From the NCBI RefSeq assembly GCF_023078375.1, contig NZ_CP095554.1:4137322-4201321 (forward strand): a stretch of 64,000 bases of DNA, in the 5' to 3' direction. Shown one piece after another: positions 1 to 11,695 of this stretch; the first letter of the stretch is position 1, and every line of letters starts with the position of its first letter. Both the position numbers and the translations under genes were made by a program. Under the pieces are notes generated by a model. The model was not told the DNA's origin. It was given only the letters and a program-made list of their open reading frames with translations, and did no database searches. This stretch comes from Roseomonas gilardii subsp. gilardii. GTDB taxonomy: Bacteria; Pseudomonadota; Alphaproteobacteria; Acetobacterales; Acetobacteraceae.

Positions 1-2651
1 GCGGTGCGGGCGGCGTCGCGGGCCCGGGCGGCCTCGCCGGCATCCGGCAGGGCGGCGAGCGCCTCCCCTGCCGCCGACAGAGCGACCTGCGCGACCTCCA
101 GCTCGGCGGCGGCCTGTTCCAGCCGCGGTGCCAGCGCGGCCTCGCGCCCGGCCACAGCGGCGGCCTCGGCGGCAAGGCGGGATTCCTCGGTGCGTGCCCT
201 GGCCAGTCGGGATTCGGCGGCGCGGCGCGCCTCGCGGCTGGCATTCTCGCGGGCGATCGCCTCGCGCTCCGCTGCCTCGGCCCCGCTCCGCGCCTCCCGC
301 GCCCCGGCCGCCCGTTCCTGGGCGGCGGCGAGGTCGGATTTCAGCGCACGCAGCCGGTTGCGGCGTTGGAGGCGGATCGCGGCGGCGCTCGGGGCCCCGG
401 CGCGGACCGTATAGCCATCCCAGCGCCAGAGCCCGCCCTCGGCGGAGACCAGGATCTGCCCGGGGGCCAGCGCGGATTGCAGCGCCGCCCCATCCGCTCC
501 CTCCGGCAGCAGCCCGACCTGGGAGAGCGCGCGGCGCAACGGGGCCGGGGCCTCCATCAGCCGGTCGAAGCCCCGCACCCCGTCCGGCAGCGGCCCGGCA
601 CCCGGCAGCGGCGGCAGTTCGCGCCAGTGGCGCGGCGCCTCGGAACCGGCGGCGGCCTCCAGCGCCTCGCCCAGCGCGGCGCCCAGCGCCACCTCCAGTC
701 CCGGCGGCACGGTGGTCGCGTCCAGCAGCGGCGCATCACCCTTGCCCGCATCGGCGCGCAGCAGCGCCTCCAGCCCCTGCGCCTCGGCGGCGAGGAGGGC
801 CTGCCCGGCTTCCGCCTCGCTGGCGGCCTCCCGGGCGCGGGCCAGGGCGGCACGGGCAGCCTCGCGGGCGGTCTCGGCCTCGCGCGCCGCCTCGGTGGTG
901 GCGGCATGGGCGGCCTCGGCCTCGGCAAGCTCCCGCCGCGCGGCTTCCAGCACTCCATCCGGCAGGCGGGCGGCCGCGATCCGTGCCTGTTCGGCGGCGA
1001 GCTGCTCCGAATCCTTCCGTGCCCGGTCCAGGCGGGCGGCGGCGGAATCGCGGTCGCCCGTGGCGCGTTGCAGGGCGGCGGCGGCGGAATCGGCGCGCAG
1101 CCGGGCGGCCGCATGGGCTTCCTGCGCCGCGACGCGGGCGGTCTCGGCGGCCTCCAGCGCGGCATCGGCGGCGGCCCGTGCCGCCTCGGCCTCGGCGAGC
1201 CTCGTCTCCGCGGCGGGCAGCGCCTCGGGCGGCGGGATGGCTGCCTCGGCCTCGCCGCGTTCGGATTCCAGCCGCGCCAGCGCCCCGGCGGCGCGGTTGG
1301 CGCGGGCCTCGGCGGCCTCGCGGGCGGCGCGGCGATGCGCCTCGTCCGCCGCCGCCGCCGATGCCTCCTCGGCGGCGCGCTCGGCGGCGCGGCTGGCCTC
1401 GTCCAGCGCGGTGCGGGCCGCCTGGGCCTCCGCCTCGGCCTCGGCCAGCCGGGCAGGCATCGCTTCGGCCTCGGCCGCGAGCCCGGCCTCCTCACCGCCC
1501 AGCCGGGCCAGCGCCTCGTCGGCGGCGCGGGCGGCGATGGCGGCGCGTTCCAGATCCTCCTGCACCTGCCGCAGCCGCGCCTCGGCGGCTTCCAGCGCAG
1601 CGCGGGCACGGGCCTCCTCGGCGGAAAGCCCCTCGGCCTCCACCCGGCGGCGCTCCAGCAGCGTGCGGGCCAGGACCTCGGCCTCGCGCGGCGCGGGCAG
1701 GGCGTTGGTGGCGGTATGGGCGGCCACGGCGGCGCGCGCCGCCTCCGCCTCGGCCGCCTGCAAGGCCGCCTGGGCCTGGGCGCGCCGGGTGCGGGCCTCG
1801 TGCAGCCCGGCCTCGCCGCGCCCGGCCAGGATGGCGAGCCATTCGGCCTCCGCCTCCCGCGTCAGGCCGGACAGGTTGCGGTAGCGGGCCGCCTGCTTCG
1901 CCTGCTTGCGCAGCCCCTCGCGCTGGCGCTCCAACTGGGCGCGCAGGTCCTCGGCGCGGGACAGGTTTCCTTCCGCCTGCCGCAGCTTCAGCTCCGCCTC
2001 GTGGCGCCGGGCGCGCAGCCCGGCGATGCCGGCGGCCTCCTCCAGCACCTGGCGGCGATCCTCCGGCTTGGCGCCGATCAGCGCGGCGACCTTGCCCTGG
2101 CTGACCATGCCGGAGGCGCGGGAGCCGGTGCCGAGATCGGCGAACATCGTCGCCACGTCGCGCCCGCGCACCTCGCGCCCGTTGATGCGATAGCCCGTGC
2201 CCTCGCCGCGCTCGATGCGGCGGACGATCTCCAGCTCCGTTACCTCGGCATTCGGCGGCGGAGCAAGGCCGGCGGCATCCTCCAGCCAGAGCGCGACCTC
2301 GGCATGGGAACGGGCGGCACGGGTGCTGGTGCCGGCGAAGACCACGTCGTCCATCCCGGCGCCGCGCATGGCCCGGGCATTGGACTCGCCCATGGCCCAG
2401 CGCAGCGCCTCCACGACATTGGACTTGCCGCAGCCGTTCGGGCCGACGATCCCGGTCAGGCCGGGCAGGACCTCGACCGTCTGCGCCTCGGCGAAGGATT
2501 TGAAGCCGGCGATGCGCAGGCGGGTGAGCGTGGCGGAGCGCAGGCCGCGCTCCGTGGTCCCGCTGTCCCGGGAAGAGGCGCGGGCGGTGCCGCCCTCCTC
2601 CCCGTCACCCCCTTCATCGCCGGGCAGGTCGCGCGGCGGAATGGAGTCCAT
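1..2651 (-). CDS. smc: Chromosome segregation ATPase SMC (partial, 3' end outside window)
   Basis: N-terminal 883 residues of SMC, the ring-shaped ATPase that organises and segregates the chromosome with ScpA/ScpB. The head shows RIAGFKSF near residues 46-53 and Walker A (GPNGCGKSN) at about 70-78. A very long Ala/Arg/Glu-rich coiled coil follows, then a hinge-like globular stretch around residues 590-730 and the start of the returning coil. Family members usually begin a few residues before the RIxGFKSF motif, so this one carries an acidic extension of about 40 residues. I see no better internal start. The gene lies 52 bp downstream of the DsbA-like gene in the same direction, part of the conserved alphaproteobacterial order dciA/dsbA-like/smc. 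The C-terminal Walker B and signature motifs are beyond the left edge. Confidence 0.95.
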   Translation of the reverse strand, partial: MDSIPPRDLPGDEGGDGEEGGTARASSRDSGTTERGLRSATLTRLRIAGFKSFAEAQTVEVLPGLTGIVGPNGCGKSNVVEALRWAMGESNARAMRGAGMDDVVFAGTSTRAARSHAEVALWLEDAAGLAPPPNAEVTELEIVRRIERGEGTGYRINGREVRGRDVATMFADLGTGSRASGMVSQGKVAALIGAKPEDRRQVLEEAAGIAGLRARRHEAELKLRQAEGNLSRAEDLRAQLERQREGLRKQAKQAARYRNLSGLTREAEAEWLAILAGRGEAGLHEARTRRAQAQAALQAAEAEAARAAVAAHTATNALPAPREAEVLARTLLERRRVEAEGLSAEEARARAALEAAEARLRQVQEDLERAAIAARAADEALARLGGEEAGLAAEAEAMPARLAEAEAEAQAARTALDEASRAAERAAEEASAAAADEAHRRAAREAAEARANRAAGALARLESERGEAEAAIPPPEALPAAETRLAEAEAARAAADAALEAAETARVAAQEAHAAARLRADSAAAALQRATGDRDSAAARLDRARKDSEQLAAEQARIAAARLPDGVLEAARRELAEAEAAHAATTEAAREAETAREAARAALARAREAASEAEAGQALLAAEAQGLEALLRADAGKGDAPLLDATTVPPGLEVALGAALGEALEAAAGSEAPRHWRELPPLPGAGPLPDGVRGFDRLMEAPAPLRRALSQVGLLPEGADGAALQSALAPGQILVSAEGGLWRWDGYTVRAGAPSAAAIRLQRRNRLRALKSDLAAAQERAAGAREARSGAEAAEREAIARENASREARRAAESRLARARTEESRLAAEAAAVAGREAALAPRLEQAAAELEVAQVALSAAGEALAALPDAGEAARARDAART

Positions 2652-2703
2652 CTAGAAAACGATCCTCAAGCGATCCTCTGCCAATCCTTGCCCCCTCGGT
2701 GTG

Positions 2704-3372
2704 TCAGCCGGGCGTGGCCTGCTTCACCAGTTCGGCGAAGCGCTCGAAGGGGATCTCGCCCGGCACGGACTTGCCGTTGAAGACGAAGGTCGGCGTGCTG
2801 TTGACGTTGAACTCGTTCTCGCCCTGCTGCCGCATCTCCATGATGGCGCGCTGCAGGTTCCGGTCGTTCACGGCGGCGTCGAAATCGGCGCGCGACATGC
2901 CGGCCAGCGCGGCGATCTTCGCCACCTCGCCCAGATTGTCGATGCCGCGCGCGAAGGCCCAGCGGTCCTGGTTGGCGAAGAGGGCGCTGACGAAGCCCTC
3001 GTAGCGGTCCACCGGCAGGGCGCGGGCGGCGCAGGCCGCCGCCAGGGCGAGCTGGTCCAGAGGGAAGTCGCGCCACACCATGCGGGCCTTGCCGGGCTCC
3101 ACCAGGCCGGACTTCACCTTCGGCCAGACCTCGTTGTGGAAGCGGGCGCAATGCGGGCAGGTGAGGGAGAAGTACTCCAGTACCGTCACCGGGGCATCGG
3201 GCTTGCCCGCACCGCGCTCGGCCATGCGGGGGTCCGGTGCAGCCGGGGCCGGGGCGGCGGGAGTCTGGGTCGGTGTCTGGGCTGATGTCTGGGCCTGGGC
3301 CGGGCGGAGCGCCAGCAGGGCCGGGGCGCCGAGGGCGGTGGCCGCGAGCATGCCGCGTCGGGAAATCGTCAT
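2704..3372 (-). CDS. DsbA-family thiol:disulfide oxidoreductase, exported
   Basis: 222 aa. An N-terminal twin-arginine signal (SRRGMLAAT, then a hydrophobic run and an AQA-type cleavage site) sends it to the periplasm. A Gln/Thr/Ala/Pro-rich linker follows, then a thioredoxin-fold DsbA domain with the active site CPHC at residues 72-75 and the cis-proline loop NSTPTF near the C-terminus. This class introduces or shuffles disulfides in exported proteins. It starts 21 bp after the dciA stop and precedes smc, so the three are probably co-transcribed. Family (DsbA/Com1-like) is clear; the exact redox role is inferred. Confidence 0.9.
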   Translation of the reverse strand: MTISRRGMLAATALGAPALLALRPAQAQTSAQTPTQTPAAPAPAAPDPRMAERGAGKPDAPVTVLEYFSLTCPHCARFHNEVWPKVKSGLVEPGKARMVWRDFPLDQLALAAACAARALPVDRYEGFVSALFANQDRWAFARGIDNLGEVAKIAALAGMSRADFDAAVNDRNLQRAIMEMRQQGENEFNVNSTPTFVFNGKSVPGEIPFERFAELVKQATPG

Positions 3373-3393
3373 GATGGATCGCTCCGCTTGCCG

Positions 3394-4101
3394 TCAGCGC
3401 TTCCGATAAACGCCCTGGGCCATTCTTTCCAGCGCCGCCCGGAGATCCGGATCCTGCACCCCGGCCAGGCGCTCGGCCAGATCCCCCGGCAGGGTGGCAG
3501 GGTCGCGCGGGGCGGCGGGGCGGGCCGCCCGGCCCGCCGGGGCCTGCTGCACGAAGCGCAGCGCCTCCACGGCGATGCTGCCCAGGCTGGTATTGATGCG
3601 GGCCATGAGCTGCGGGCCGAGATGCTGCAGCTCCATGGCCATGGGGCCGGAACAGGCGATGGTCAGCGTGCCGCGCGTGAGGCGCAGCGGCTGCGTCACG
3701 GCGGCGAGCTGCGGGCCGACGATGGCCGCCCAGTCCGAGATCAGGCTGGCCCCGGCGGGGCTGCGGCGGCGGAAGACCGGGCGGGTGATGGGCGGCAGGA
3801 CGATTCCCAGGGGGCGCAGCCCGGCCTCCGGCCGGCGCGGCGCGAAGGGGCGGGCCGCCGGCCCGGCACCCCGCTGGGGCACCTCCCCCCGGGCCACCTC
3901 TCCCCGGGGAACGGCGGCGCGCACCGGGGCCGCGCCCGGTTCCGCCTTTCCGGCTCCCAGCCCCGGTCCCTGCCCCGTTCCCTGGCCTGTTCCCTGGCCC
4001 ACACCCTGCGAGCGGCGTCCCGTGCCCGGCCGGGCGGCCGGCTTCGCCCCATCGGGGCTTGATCGGCGGCCTGTCCCGCCCTCCTTTGCCACCCGATGCA
4101 T
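3394..4101 (-). CDS. dciA: DciA-family (DUF721) replication-associated protein
   Basis: 235 aa. A basic, low-complexity N-terminal half (Gly/Pro/Arg/Gln-rich, about 1-105) is followed by the DUF721 domain, with the characteristic segment around WAAIVGPQLAAVTQPLRL and a later IACSGPMAMELQ. DciA is the ancestral loader or partner of the replicative helicase DnaB in bacteria lacking DnaC. It heads the dciA/dsbA-like/smc set and is divergent from mutY. The best ATG (4099-4101) lies inside the first codons of mutY, so the two genes overlap by 6 bp head to head. A GTG a few codons downstream is an alternative start. Confidence 0.8.
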   Translation of the reverse strand: MHRVAKEGGTGRRSSPDGAKPAARPGTGRRSQGVGQGTGQGTGQGPGLGAGKAEPGAAPVRAAVPRGEVARGEVPQRGAGPAARPFAPRRPEAGLRPLGIVLPPITRPVFRRRSPAGASLISDWAAIVGPQLAAVTQPLRLTRGTLTIACSGPMAMELQHLGPQLMARINTSLGSIAVEALRFVQQAPAGRAARPAAPRDPATLPGDLAERLAGVQDPDLRAALERMAQGVYRKR

Positions 4102-5286
4102 CCCCCTGCCCCCGACATCCTCGACTGGTACGATCGCCACCGGCGCAGCCTGCCCTGGCGTGGCGAGCGCGATCCATACCGCATCTGGCTCTCGGAGGTG
4201 ATGCTGCAGCAGACCACCGTGGCCGCGGTCGGCCCGCGCTACGCCCGTTTCCTCGCCCGCTTCCCCGATGTCGAGGCCCTGGCGGCGGCGCCCTGGGAGG
4301 CCGTGGCGGCGGAATGGGCCGGGCTCGGCTACTATGCCCGGGCGCGCAACCTGCATGCCGCCGCCCAGGCCGTGGCGGCGCGCGGCGGCTTTCCGGAAAC
4401 CGAATCCGGCCTGCGGGCCCTGCCCGGCATCGGCGCCTATACCTCGGCCGCCGTCGCCGCCATCGCCTTCGGCCGCCCCACCGTGCCGGTGGACGGCAAT
4501 GTGGAGCGGGTGGTGGCCCGGCTCTTTGACATCCGTGATCCGCTGCCGGCCGCGCGGCCCCGCCTCGCCCAACTGGCCCGCGCCTTCATGGAACAGCCCG
4601 CGGCCCGGGCCCGGCCGGGGGATTTCGCCCAGGCGCTGTTCGACCTCGGCGCCACGATCTGCACCCCGCGCCGCCCGGCCTGCGCCCTGTGTCCCTGGCG
4701 CGGCCACTGCGCCGCCCAGGCCGCCGGGGTGCAGGACAACCTGCCGGTCAAGGCGCCGAAACCAGTGCGGGGGCTGCGCCACGGCATGCATTTCCTGCTG
4801 CGCGACGGCAGTGGCCGGCTGCTGCTGCGGCATCGCCCGCCGCAGGGGCTGCTGGGCGGCATGCCCGAGATCCCCGGCACGCCCTGGCGCGAGGGCGCGG
4901 CCTGGAGCGAGGCGGAGGCCCTGGCCCATGCGCCGCTCCCCGCCGAATGGCGCCTGCTGCCCGGCGTGGCCCGGCACGGCTTCACTCATCTGGAGCTGGA
5001 GATGCGGCTGCTGACCGCCCTCCTGCCGGACGGCGCGGCGGTCCCGGAGGGCTTCTTCTGGCTCGGCGAGGCCGAGGCGAGGGGTGCCCTGCCCACCGCC
5101 ATGGGCCGGCTGCTGGCCCTGGCCATCCCGGATGGGATGACCCCCATGGCACAGGTCGCGGCACCGGCCGGCACCGGCCTGCTTGCGGGCGAGGCCCCGG
5201 CCATGGCACCCAGGGCCACCCCGGCCCGGGGGCGCCCACGCGGCGCCCCCGGTTCCGGGCCTCCGAAACGCCGGACGAAACCATGA
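4096..5286 (+). CDS. mutY: A/G-specific adenine glycosylase MutY
   Basis: 396 aa. Removes adenine mispaired with 8-oxoguanine, acting with MutM/MutT in the GO system. It shows the catalytic Glu34 in SEVMLQQT, the helix-hairpin-helix LPGIGAYTS at about 109-117 and the catalytic Asp133 in PVDGNVERV. A [4Fe-4S] loop has Cys189, 196, 199 and 205 in the family spacing C-X6-C-X2-C-X5-C. A Nudix-like 8-oxoG recognition domain spans about residues 225-345. The last 40 residues form an unusual Ala/Pro/Arg-rich tail. The stop overlaps the bioY start (ATGA), so the two are translationally coupled. Confidence 0.97.
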   Translation: MHPPAPDILDWYDRHRRSLPWRGERDPYRIWLSEVMLQQTTVAAVGPRYARFLARFPDVEALAAAPWEAVAAEWAGLGYYARARNLHAAAQAVAARGGFPETESGLRALPGIGAYTSAAVAAIAFGRPTVPVDGNVERVVARLFDIRDPLPAARPRLAQLARAFMEQPAARARPGDFAQALFDLGATICTPRRPACALCPWRGHCAAQAAGVQDNLPVKAPKPVRGLRHGMHFLLRDGSGRLLLRHRPPQGLLGGMPEIPGTPWREGAAWSEAEALAHAPLPAEWRLLPGVARHGFTHLELEMRLLTALLPDGAAVPEGFFWLGEAEARGALPTAMGRLLALAIPDGMTPMAQVAAPAGTGLLAGEAPAMAPRATPARGRPRGAPGSGPPKRRTKP

Positions 5287-5816
5287 ACGCTCTTCTGACT
5301 CAGGCCCGGTCGCGCGGCGGCCTTCTCTCCTTCGCCCGCTTCCTGGGCCTTGCCCTGATCGGCTCGGGCATCCTGGCCGCCTCGGCGCAGGTCACCGTGC
5401 CGATGTGGCCGGTGCCGGCGACGCTGCAATCCCTCGCGGTGCTGCTGCTCGGCGCCCTCGGCGGCTCCCGCCTCGGCGCCGCCAGCGTCGCGCTCTACCT
5501 GGCCGAGGGCGCGATGGGCCTGCCGGTCTTCGCCGGCGGCGCCACCGGCCTCACCGCCTTCGCCGGGCCGACCGCCGGCTACCTGCTGGGCTTCCTGCCC
5601 GCCGCCTGGATCGCCGGGCAGGCCTCCGGCTCCTGGCTGCGCGGCGCCCTGGTGCTGACCGTGGCGCATCTCGCGCTCTTCGTGCCGGGCGTCGCCTGGC
5701 TGGCCGGTTTCGCCGGCTGGGAGAAGGCGCTGATGGCCGGCTTCGTGCTGTTCATCCCCGGCACGCTGGTGAAGACCGGCCTCGCCTTCGCGGCGCTGCG
5801 CCTCGCCCGCCGCTGA
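5283..5816 (+). CDS. bioY: Biotin transporter BioY (ECF S-component)
   Basis: 177 aa, almost entirely hydrophobic, with about six membrane segments. It shows the BioY hallmarks QVTVPMWPVPATLQ near the N-terminus and FAGPTAGYLLGF in the middle. BioY binds and imports biotin, alone or with an ECF energising module; no bioM or bioN is adjacent. Its ATG overlaps the mutY stop by 4 bp. Biotin uptake and base-excision repair have no obvious functional link, so the coupling probably reflects gene packing. A strong hairpin follows 16 bp after the stop. Confidence 0.93.
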   Translation: MNALLTQARSRGGLLSFARFLGLALIGSGILAASAQVTVPMWPVPATLQSLAVLLLGALGGSRLGAASVALYLAEGAMGLPVFAGGATGLTAFAGPTAGYLLGFLPAAWIAGQASGSWLRGALVLTVAHLALFVPGVAWLAGFAGWEKALMAGFVLFIPGTLVKTGLAFAALRLARR

Positions 5817-5832
5817 GCCTTCGCGGCCGAAA

Positions 5833-5865
5833 GGGCGCCGGGCAGGGAGATGTTGCCCGGCGCCC
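5833..5865. terminator. Hairpin downstream of bioY
   Basis: A perfect 12-bp stem (5833-5844 with 5854-5865) closes a 9-nt loop immediately after bioY. There is no T-run, so intrinsic termination is plausible but unproven. It also faces the end of the convergent ACP operon. Confidence 0.6.
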
Positions 5866-5873
5866 CATACGGA

Positions 5874-5968
5874 CCGGATGTGGGCCCGTCCACATCCGGC
5901 CGGGCCGCGTTCCCGGGGAGGGGCGCGCGGCCTGCCGCCCCGGGGGGCGGAGTTCTTCCCCCCGGGGC
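5874..5968. repeat. Two further perfect hairpins in the bioY/ACP convergent spacer
   Basis: A 10-bp stem (5874-5883 with 5890-5899, 6-nt loop) and an 11-bp stem (5937-5947 with 5958-5968, 10-nt loop). With the hairpin at 5833 they make three stable stem-loops in 136 bp between two genes that end towards each other. The rest of 5817-6028 holds no gene that I can see. Confidence 0.55.
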
Positions 5969-6028
5969 GATCCTGCTTCGCCGGCATGGCCGCTGGGGCG
6001 GCCACCCGGCGCGTCATCCCGGGGGCCC

Positions 6029-6283
6029 TCAGCCCGGCAGGCGCTCCCGCACCAGTGCCATCAGCCCGCCCACATCCGGGACCTGCGCCGCCGCCTCGGG
6101 CGGGATCTCGATGCCGAAGGCGTCCTCCAGGTCCATCAGCAGATTCACATGCGCGACCGAATCCCAGCCGGGCACGTCGGCGGCGGTCAGCCCCTCGTGG
6201 AAGGCGCCGCGGAAGCCCGGGAAGGCCTGACGCAGCACCGTCTCGAAACGCGCGGCCAACCCGGCCTCCACGGTTTCCGCCAT
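6029..6283 (-). CDS. Acyl carrier protein (dedicated, non-FabD/F type)
   Basis: 84 aa. The phosphopantetheine attachment motif is GWDSVAHVNLL, with Ser42 as the modified residue, followed by the acidic helix DLEDAFGIEIP typical of carrier proteins. It is the last gene of a four-gene minus-strand operon, 13 bp after the acyl-AMP ligase stop, with an AAGGGG-like ribosome site in the gap. It does not sit with fatty-acid synthesis genes, so it is probably charged by the neighbouring ligase and donates an acyl group to an acceptor handled by the two WcbI-like proteins. The carrier assignment is firm; the acceptor is inferred. Confidence 0.88.
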   Translation of the reverse strand: MAETVEAGLAARFETVLRQAFPGFRGAFHEGLTAADVPGWDSVAHVNLLMDLEDAFGIEIPPEAAAQVPDVGGLMALVRERLPG

Positions 6284-6296
6284 CACCGAGCCCCTT

Positions 6297-8041
<1,745 letters not shown>

Positions 8042-8045
<4 letters not shown>

Positions 8046-8932
8046 GTGAAATACGGCCGCCAGCGGATGTAATCCACGATGTAGTCGCGGAAGCTCAGCG
8101 CGCTGGCATTCACCAGCACCCGTTCCGCCGGATCGTGCCAGCGCAGGCCGAAATGCCGCGCCACCAGTGGGTTGACCGGGATCTGCGCGAAGTGCTGGCC
8201 GCGATAGCTCTCCGTCAGCCCCTGGATCTCGGCCTGGGCCTGTGCGGCGTCGATCTCCAGCAGCCCCGCCGAGGCTTCCAGCATCTGCCGCAGGATCTCC
8301 CGCAGCAAAGGGGCGGCGATGTGCATGTAGTCGTGGAACAGGCGCTCCTCGCGGAAGCGTCCGGCGACGAAGGGCGCCAGGGCGATGTCGCTGTCCTTGT
8401 CCCGCGCCTCCGCGCGCGCCAGGTCGAAGCCGAGGCGGCGGTCGAGGCGCGGCAGCTCCGTGGCGCAACGCTCCAGATACAGGTCGAAGAGCGCATCGTC
8501 CGGCAGCGCGATCGCCTCGCCGTCCACGGACAGCATCATGGCGATGCGGTCGCCCAGGCGGTAGCGCTCGCCTTCCGGATAGGCCCCATCCTCCGGCCCG
8601 CCCTTGCGCGGGTCCAGCGCCTCGAAGGGCCAGAGCGCGGTGATGTTCTGCGGCGGGAAGCGCAGCACCGGCGTGCCCTCCGGCATGCGCCCGCGCAGCG
8701 CGGCGCGCTCCTCGACGAAGGCGTTGTCGAAGACCTGCTCCCACAGCAGCGCCGGAGCGTCGCGGAAATCGGGATAGCTGTCCCATCCCGCCTCCGCCCG
8801 GTCGAGCGTGTGGTAGCCGACATGGATCACGTCGAAGCGTTCGGCGAGGCTGGGGATGCGCCCCAGCACCTCCGCCATCTCCTGCCCCTGGCAGTTCGCC
8901 CCGATCACCAGGCGCGCGCGGGCCTCGCTCAT
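8042..8932 (-). CDS. WcbI-like polysaccharide modification protein (short paralogue)
   Basis: 296 aa, soluble, no signal peptide. It begins with a Rossmann-like strand and GANCQGQE, resembling the GNCQ signature of WcbI, a capsule-cluster enzyme shown structurally to bind CoA and proposed to acylate capsular sugar. The C-terminus carries FRDYIVDYIRWRPY, which is matched in the neighbouring longer gene. It is the second gene of the operon, 22 bp downstream of the long paralogue and overlapping the ligase. I infer an acyltransferase or carbohydrate-binding role. The family call rests on the N-terminal motif and overall pattern only. Confidence 0.6.
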
Positions 8933-8954
8933 CCTGCCCTCCCCTTCGCCCGCC

Positions 8955-10289
8955 TCAGCGTGCCCATGGCTGCCACCGGATGTAGCGGAGCATGTATTCC
9001 CGGAAGGTCCAGCGGTTGCCGAACCAGGCGAAGCGCGTGTCGCCATCGCACCAGTCGAGGCCGAGGCGCCGCGCCACCTCGGGATGCAGCGGCGTCTGAT
9101 GCGTGCAGGACAGGCCGAGCCAGCCGCGGCTCGCCTGCCGGTATTCCTCCAGCGCCGCCTCGCGCGCCGATGCGTCCAGCAGCGAGGTCCGGCGCAGCAG
9201 CGCCTCGGTCACGAAATGGAAGGGCGCGCCGGCCGGATCGTTCGGCGTGTTGAACAGTGGCGCGCGGCGCATCATCGCCCGCATCTCCGCCGCGACGCGG
9301 ATCTCGCAGTCCGTCTCGGCCTGTTCCCAGGCGGAGAAGCCGGAGGCCGCCCAGTCGCCGGCGATGTCCAGCGCCTCACAGGAGACGGCGAGGTAGCGGC
9401 GGTACAGATCGCCATCCGTCAGCCCCGGCGCCTCCGCCGCGAGGCCGGCGGCGATCCGGTCGGTGTAGAGCGCGCCGCCATAGCGCCCGCCGGGCCAGAG
9501 CCGTTCCGGCCGGTTGCGCGGATCGGGTGCCAGCAGCGGCCAGTGCAGATGCCCCCGCAGCACCGGGAAGCGAAGCCGTTCGGCCAGCCTGCCCGCCTCC
9601 CCGGCCCCCTGCCCGGAAGCCTGGGACCAGAGGGCCACCGGCCCCTCCTCCCCTGCCTCGGCCAGGATGGAGGCGAGATCATCCCCCTCCCCGACATGGC
9701 GCAGGGCCAGCCGCCCCGAAAGGCTCCGCAGGCGGCCGAGGTTGCGGGCGATCTGCCGCGCCTGGTGGTTGCCGGCGATGAGCAGGGTGATGGCGGCGTG
9801 CGTGCCCTCCGCCGGGCCGAGGGCGGCGACGCCCGGCACTGGGGAAAGGCGCAGCGTCTGCCAGGCGAAGGCCAGCCGGCGCGTATCGCCCGAGGGCGGC
9901 TGCCCGGGCCGCGAGGGCGGGCGGGATGCGTCGGGCTGCTCGAAGACGAGGTCGTTGGCGGCATCCGCCCGCAGCAGTTCGGACGGCAGGTCCAGCGTGA
10001 AGCTGCCGGTGGCCTGCGCGACGATCTCGGGCAGGACCGTACCGTTCAGGACCGGCCGCAGCCGCTGCACGCGGTGGCCGCTCTCGTGGTTCAGCGCGGG
10101 AAAGCCCCGTGCCTCCAGCCGCAGCGGCACGCCAGGGCGCAGGGGGAGGAGTTCCGGGGGGAGTTCCAGGCGGCAGCGATCGTCCATGCTCCAGACGATC
10201 TCGGGTTCCTGATGCGACCAGCCTTCCCGGCGGAACAGGTGGCTGTTCCCATCCGCCCCGAAATAGATCAGCAGCACCTGCGCCGCCAT
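8955..10289 (-). CDS. WcbI-like protein with extra N-terminal domain (long paralogue)
   Basis: 444 aa. About 130 N-terminal residues, rich in predicted beta strand, look like an added carbohydrate-associated domain. A Pro-rich linker follows, and from about residue 165 there is a WcbI-like region starting ITLLIAGNHQARQ. Its tail FREYMLRYIRWQPW matches FRDYIVDYIRWRPY of the adjacent gene. The Cys of the GNCQ-type motif is His here (GNHQ), so the two paralogues may have different roles. It is the first gene of the operon, and its upstream region carries paired palindromes at 10331-10359. Function is inferred from context. Confidence 0.6.
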   Translation of the reverse strand: MAAQVLLIYFGADGNSHLFRREGWSHQEPEIVWSMDDRCRLELPPELLPLRPGVPLRLEARGFPALNHESGHRVQRLRPVLNGTVLPEIVAQATGSFTLDLPSELLRADAANDLVFEQPDASRPPSRPGQPPSGDTRRLAFAWQTLRLSPVPGVAALGPAEGTHAAITLLIAGNHQARQIARNLGRLRSLSGRLALRHVGEGDDLASILAEAGEEGPVALWSQASGQGAGEAGRLAERLRFPVLRGHLHWPLLAPDPRNRPERLWPGGRYGGALYTDRIAAGLAAEAPGLTDGDLYRRYLAVSCEALDIAGDWAASGFSAWEQAETDCEIRVAAEMRAMMRRAPLFNTPNDPAGAPFHFVTEALLRRTSLLDASAREAALEEYRQASRGWLGLSCTHQTPLHPEVARRLGLDWCDGDTRFAWFGNRWTFREYMLRYIRWQPWAR

Positions 10290-10330
10290 GCACCAACCCC
10301 CGGTGAACCGTTAACAATATCTACCAGGGG

Positions 10331-10359
10331 TTGCGTTACCGCAAGAAATTGCACTGCAA
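10331..10359. promoter_or_regulatory. Paired TTGC/GCAA palindromes upstream of the WcbI-like/ACP operon
   Basis: Two adjacent dyads: TTGCG-TTAC-CGCAA (10331-10344) and TTGCA-C-TGCAA (10349-10359), 42 and 60 bp before the first start codon of the operon. Their shared TTGC...GCAA half-sites look like a tandem operator for one regulator. The rest of 10290-10489 shows no gene. Confidence 0.4.
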
Positions 10360-10489
10360 CAGGGTGCCTTGCCGGCCGGCGCCCGTTTTTGTTCAGAAGG
10401 TGTCGTGAATGCCCGCCCAGCGGTTGGCCGGCCCGGAATGGAGCAGGCCGCGAAAGGGGAGCAGGGCCGGACGGAGGCCGGGGCGGCCC

Positions 10490-11686
<1,197 letters not shown>

Positions 11687-11695
11687 TCAACGGGA

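Noticed and set aside
366-2780. An 804-codon plus-strand frame over smc.
   Set aside because: It is a composition shadow of the smc coiled coil; the protein is Gly/Arg/Ala-rich with no domain.
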